From: Natronoglomus mannanivorans | GTDB lineage: Archaea > Halobacteriota > Halobacteria > Halobacteriales > Natrialbaceae | DNA length: 64,000 bases | Direction of reading: 5' to 3' | Assembly (NCBI GenBank): GCA_025517485.1 | Contig: JAOPKB010000006.1 | Span: 124,001-188,000 of the forward strand | Shown here: piece after piece, positions 60,578 to 64,000 of the stretch | Numbering within the stretch: the stretch's first letter is position 1 | Layout of the letters: each line of letters starts with the position of its first letter | The notes under the pieces: model-generated | Databases searched by the model: none | Seen by the model: only the letters and a program-made list of their open reading frames with translations | Told to the model about the DNA's origin: nothing | Position numbers and translations under genes: made by a program

Positions 60578-60909
60578 GCGGACCGATCACCGGCTGGGCG
60601 CCGACGGGAATCGCCCGTCTCGATTGCTCGAGTGGCGACTGGGTCGATTAGCCGTTGGACGTGCTCGCCGAGCACCGTCTCCACCTGCCGTCGATGCTGC
60701 GCGAGACTGCTGGAGCTGGCGACGGATTTCGGGGACTGCGGCGGTGTACTACTCGAGATCGAAACAGTCCGACTCGAGTCGTTCGGATTCGGGCCCGGAG
60801 TCGAGTCCGAGCGCACCCGTTTCGTGCGGCGTCCGCCGTCAGCCAATCGTAACACACCTCGATAGCGACGAGTGGGGCGACCGGAGCGTCCGATGGCAGA
60901 CGTGTGCAA
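60574..60909 (-). CDS. Doubtful small ORF coupled to the MFS gene
   Basis: A 111-codon frame whose TGA overlaps the GTG start of the MFS gene (GTGA). Its C-terminal third (LAQHRRQVETVLGEHVQRLI, DPVATRAIETGDSRRR) looks protein-like, but the rest is Ser/Arg/Pro-rich and not acidic, unlike haloarchaeal proteins. It may be a short unrecognised gene, a remnant or chance. Confidence 0.25.
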   Translation of the reverse strand: MHTSAIGRSGRPTRRYRGVLRLADGGRRTKRVRSDSTPGPNPNDSSRTVSISSSTPPQSPKSVASSSSLAQHRRQVETVLGEHVQRLIDPVATRAIETGDSRRRPAGDRSA

Positions 60910-61113
60910 CCGACGGGGGACGGTCGGCGAGTCTGTATCCCTCGACGTCCATTTCGTTGGAGGAGTTGGTGGTACATCGTATCAAGATTACGGTGTCCGC
61001 GGCTAATCGAGGGCGTACGCCTCGAGGATTGATCACCGAAACCGATACCGACCCCGCTCGCCGGGATGCGAGCGGTTAACTATCTTGCTCGAGACGAACT
61101 ATCTACAACGTCA
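60578..61113. other. 536-base divergent region between MFS and third PL22 genes
   Basis: Carries promoters of both genes; TTAACTATCTT at about 61077-61087 precedes the PL22 start. The doubtful ORF at 60574-60909 lies within. No palindrome of the 24-bp family was found here. Confidence 0.4.
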
Positions 61114-62328
61114 ATGACAGACATGGACACGGACACGATACCGCAAGGACCGAAAGCAGGCCGCAACTGGCCCGCCGAGTGGGCGGAGTACGACGACCCG
61201 AACACCGGTGCGCGCGTCACCCGGCTGACGAGCTATCCCGGCGCGGACGATTACCACCTGTACTTCACCGAGGACGGCTGGTACGACGACGGACGGCGAC
61301 TCCTGTTTCGGTCGGACCGCAGCGACAGCCGCCAGCTGTACTCGATCGACCTCGAGTCCGGCCTGATCACGCAGGTGACGGATCTCGAGGGGTTCGAGGG
61401 CGGGACCTCGATCCACCACGAGACGTCGGACGCGTACTTCTGGGTCGACGGTCGGCTCGTCCGCTTCGACCTCGATCGACTGCGGGTGACCGACGTCATC
61501 TACGAGGCGCCGGAGGGGTACAACCGCGGGTCGATGGACGTCAACGCCGACGGGAGCGTCGTCTACGCGGCGATCACCGAGGACGTCGACCTGCCCGGCG
61601 AGGAGCAGTGGATGGACGAGATGATGGCGGCCGAACCCCACATTCAGATCTTCGCGATTCCGACCGACGGGAGCGATGGCGATCGTGAGCCGGAGCTGAT
61701 CCACGAGGAAGAGCGGTGGGCGAGCAGCCACGTCAACGCCTCGCCGACGGACCCAGGGATCTTCATCTTCTGCCAGGAGGGGCCGTGGGACGGCGTCGAC
61801 CACCGGATCTGGGTGGCCGACGCAGAGACCGGCGAGACCTGGAAGATCCGCGAGGTACCCGAGGAGGGCGGCGTCGGTCACGAGTACTGGATGGCCGACG
61901 GCGAACGGATCGGCTACCACGGGTCGCTGCGCGATCCGCAGGGTCGCGACCGGGTCGACGACCCCGAACCGTTCATCGGGAGCGCACGCTACGACGACAC
62001 CGACCATCGCGAAACCGACCTGCCCGACGAGGTGTACGCGCTGACCCACACCCACGCCAACTCACCCGAGTTGCTCGTCTGTGACGGCTCTTTCACCGGC
62101 GTGGCCCACAACCTGCTCTACCGGTGGGACGAGGAGAGCGAATCCTACGAGGGCCCGCGCAGCCTCGCGACCGTCGACTGGAGACCCGAGAGTCCACACC
62201 CTCACTCGCGGTTCAGTCCCGACGGCTCGCAGGTCCTGTTCGATTCGAACCGGTACGACGGCTCGAGCAACCTCTACCTCGTCGACGTCCCGCCGTTCGA
62301 GGACCTCCCCGAGTACGAGACGGACTGA
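61114..62328 (+). CDS. Oligogalacturonate lyase family protein (PL22), copy 3
   Basis: 404 residues from ATG 61114. PL22 motifs in order: ARVTRLTSYPGADDYHLYFT, WYDDGRRLLFRSDRSD, SHVNASPTDPGIFIFCQEGP, VGHEYWMADGERIGYHG, LTHTHANSPELLVCDG and SPHPHSRFSPDGSQVLFD. Same cytoplasmic role as the other two: splitting di- or oligogalacturonides to deoxyketuronate. It is 19 kb from the tandem pair and diverged from both, so not a recent copy. The sulfatase gene starts 48 bases downstream, suggesting joint transcription. Confidence 0.85.
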   Translation: MTDMDTDTIPQGPKAGRNWPAEWAEYDDPNTGARVTRLTSYPGADDYHLYFTEDGWYDDGRRLLFRSDRSDSRQLYSIDLESGLITQVTDLEGFEGGTSIHHETSDAYFWVDGRLVRFDLDRLRVTDVIYEAPEGYNRGSMDVNADGSVVYAAITEDVDLPGEEQWMDEMMAAEPHIQIFAIPTDGSDGDREPELIHEEERWASSHVNASPTDPGIFIFCQEGPWDGVDHRIWVADAETGETWKIREVPEEGGVGHEYWMADGERIGYHGSLRDPQGRDRVDDPEPFIGSARYDDTDHRETDLPDEVYALTHTHANSPELLVCDGSFTGVAHNLLYRWDEESESYEGPRSLATVDWRPESPHPHSRFSPDGSQVLFDSNRYDGSSNLYLVDVPPFEDLPEYETD

Positions 62329-62376
62329 TCTGCAGGCTCCCGAACACATAACTCGGACCGGTTCGTCTCCGGAGTT

Positions 62377-63819
62377 ATGTCGTCCGATCGGCCGAACGTC
62401 CTCGTCGTGATGACCGACCAGCAGCGCTTCGATACGATCGGTGCGCTGGGGAACTCACAGATCCATACGCCAAATCTCGACCGGATCGCCGACAGTGGTG
62501 TCTCCTTCACGAACGCCTACACTCCGGCGCCGATCTGCGTCCCGGCCCGCCACAGCATCCGGACCGGGTGCGAACCGATCCGGACGGGCTACCTCGGCAA
62601 CGACAAGCGCGACGGGGCGCACCTCGAGGACCGCTGCGGACCGTTCCTCGCGCGGGCGATGGGGAACCGGGGATACCGCACGTTCGGCGTCGGCAAGTTC
62701 CACACGACGCCGTACGACCTCGAGCTGGGCTACGACGTCCACCTGCGCCGAGAGGTCTACGAAGAGGACACCGGGAACGAGCTCTCGACGGCCCTCGGTC
62801 GGAAAGACGCCGTGCACCTCCTGCCCCAGACGAATCAGCTCCCCGCGGACGAGACGTTCGCCTCCTGGGTCGCCGATCGAACCGTCGAGCAGCTCCGCGA
62901 GGACGACGACCGCCCCTTCTTCGGGATGGCCTCGTTCATGTGGCCACACCTGCCGTTCGCCCCGCCCGAACCGTACGACCGGATGTACAATCCCGATCTG
63001 CTGGCGAACCCGGTTCGAGAGGACCGCGACCTCGATCACATGGACGAGATGATCCCGAAGAACAACCGGAGCTTCTGGAACGAGCGCGAGGACGCGATCT
63101 CCGACCCGACGGCGCGAACCATCAGGGCCCACTACTACGGGATGATCACTCACGTCGACCGCCAGATCGGTCGCATTCTCGACGCCCTCGAAGCCGCGGA
63201 CGAACTCGAGAACACGGTGCTCTGCTTCGTCTCCGATCACGGCGAGTTGCTGGGCGACCACCACGGCTGGCAGAAGACGGCAGCCTTCGAGGCGTCCGTC
63301 CGCGTGCCCTTCCTGCTGTCCTGGCCGGGTCGTCTCCCCGCGGGGGAGACGAACGACGAGCTCGTCTCGCTGCTCGACCTGTTCGGCGTCGCGACCACCG
63401 CAGCCGGCGACCCCGACTATCGCGACGGTATCGACCTCGTCGGGATGGTGGCGGGCGACGCCGAGCCCCGCCAGCGGCTGTTCGCCTACCACGAGCAGCC
63501 CTCGATGCCGCCGAACTTCACGATGATGGTCCGGGAAGGCGACTGGAAGTACGTCTACATGGCCAACGGCGGCCGCGAGCAGCTGTTCGACGTCGCGACC
63601 GATCCCGACGAGACGACCCAGTTGCGAGAGGATCGCCCCGAGGTCGCCGCGCGACTTCGTAATGCGGCCGTCGAGCACCTGCAGGAGCGAGAGTTTCGCG
63701 AGGCCCTCGGGAACGACTCGCTCGCGGCGTCCCCCTTCAGACGCCTCGACGGCGTGCGCGGTGGCGACTACCCCGACCATCCGGGAGACCTCCTCCCGGA
63801 ATCGTCCGACGAGGAGTAA
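62377..63819 (+). CDS. Type I sulfatase (alkaline-phosphatase superfamily)
   Basis: 480 residues, no signal peptide. Metal-binding start VLVVMTDQQRFDTIG (D14, Q15). The formylglycine motif CVPARHSIRTG (C54 of C-x-P-x-R) is intact, and the second metal site is FVSDHGELLGDHHGWQK followed by VRVPFLLSWPGRLP. Such enzymes hydrolyse sulfate esters after Cys-to-formylglycine conversion by a generating enzyme, not visible in the window. Placed 48 bases after PL22 copy 3, it probably desulfates an imported acidic oligosaccharide; sulfated rhamnose- or uronate-containing algal polymers are one possible source. Confidence 0.88.
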   Translation: MSSDRPNVLVVMTDQQRFDTIGALGNSQIHTPNLDRIADSGVSFTNAYTPAPICVPARHSIRTGCEPIRTGYLGNDKRDGAHLEDRCGPFLARAMGNRGYRTFGVGKFHTTPYDLELGYDVHLRREVYEEDTGNELSTALGRKDAVHLLPQTNQLPADETFASWVADRTVEQLREDDDRPFFGMASFMWPHLPFAPPEPYDRMYNPDLLANPVREDRDLDHMDEMIPKNNRSFWNEREDAISDPTARTIRAHYYGMITHVDRQIGRILDALEAADELENTVLCFVSDHGELLGDHHGWQKTAAFEASVRVPFLLSWPGRLPAGETNDELVSLLDLFGVATTAAGDPDYRDGIDLVGMVAGDAEPRQRLFAYHEQPSMPPNFTMMVREGDWKYVYMANGGREQLFDVATDPDETTQLREDRPEVAARLRNAAVEHLQEREFREALGNDSLAASPFRRLDGVRGGDYPDHPGDLLPESSDEE

Positions 63820-63943
63820 GCGTTGGGCCGTCTGGGGGCGGTTTCTCGGAACTCGCCGTTCGTAGCCGAGGCGAACTGTTCGGTCGGCGACGACGACGCC
63901 TCCACTCGAAGCGTTCATAGTGCGTGCGTGTCTCGTTCGAGCC

Positions 63944-64000
63944 ATGCCACCAACCCACAGTCAGGCGTTCGCCGATCGACTCGAGCCCGCGCCGACCGAC
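63944..64000 (+). CDS. Start of an unidentified gene (partial, first 19 codons)
   Basis: ATG 63944 opens a frame reading MPPTHSQAFADRLEPAPTD that runs off the right edge. The composition is haloarchaeal and it has the direction of the PL22-sulfatase pair, 124 bases after the sulfatase stop. Too short to assign. Confidence 0.45.
   Translation, partial: MPPTHSQAFADRLEPAPTD

Noticed and set aside
1..64000. tRNA, rRNA, insertion sequences, phage genes or CRISPR arrays
   Set aside because: I looked for conserved tRNA/rRNA segments, transposase motifs and regularly spaced repeats and saw none; an actual tRNAscan or ISfinder search was not possible.

Overview
The window is from a halophilic archaeon (class Halobacteria). 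The evidence is a GC-rich chromosome, strongly acidic predicted proteins, Tat-type (twin-arginine) secretion signals including Tat lipoprotein signals, and TATA-like boxes about 27 bases before start codons, as expected for leaderless mRNAs. The genus cannot be fixed from sequence alone. I saw no tRNA, rRNA, CRISPR array or intact transposase.

Most of the window is a catabolic island for pectin, especially rhamnogalacturonan I (RG-I). From left to right: 1-20 kb holds Gfo/Idh/MocA dehydrogenases, a secreted beta-helix/ricin-lectin protein, a secreted and a cytoplasmic GH2 enzyme, a PL26-type exo-rhamnogalacturonan lyase, an enolase-superfamily sugar-acid enzyme, an IclR regulator, a zinc alcohol dehydrogenase and a GH28 pectinase. 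20-30 kb holds a thioredoxin-fold protein, two peptide-type (family 5) substrate-binding lipoproteins, another Gfo/Idh dehydrogenase and a PL22-like propeller. 30-36.5 kb is a separate block: a DUF4129 / DUF58 / membrane protein / MoxR operon and small membrane proteins. 36.6-41.1 kb is a complete Opp/Dpp-type ABC importer core (two permeases, two ATPases). 41.5-46.5 kb has two PL22 oligogalacturonate lyases, a second copy of the alcohol dehydrogenase and a ricin-lectin lipoprotein. 47-64 kb has GH78 and GH106-like rhamnosidases, a second beta-helix/ricin protein, a GH51 arabinofuranosidase, an MFS transporter, a third PL22 and a sulfatase.

Inferred working model: a few Tat-exported proteins (GH2, two beta-helix/lectin proteins, a lectin lipoprotein) act on or hold the polymer outside. 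Binding lipoproteins plus the Opp/Dpp-type importer, and perhaps the MFS carrier, bring in oligosaccharides. Signal-less rhamnosidases, PL26, GH28, PL22, GH2, GH51 and sulfatase finish depolymerisation in the cytoplasm. The dehydrogenases and the enolase-superfamily enzyme feed the sugar acids into central metabolism.

Less expected signals are: a family of 24-bp palindromes in four intergenic gaps (candidate operators); degenerate gene remnants, including a PL26 fragment with a Trp-to-stop change; a possible translated 30-codon leader before the DUF4129 operon; and a GH28 lacking the usual GHG histidine.
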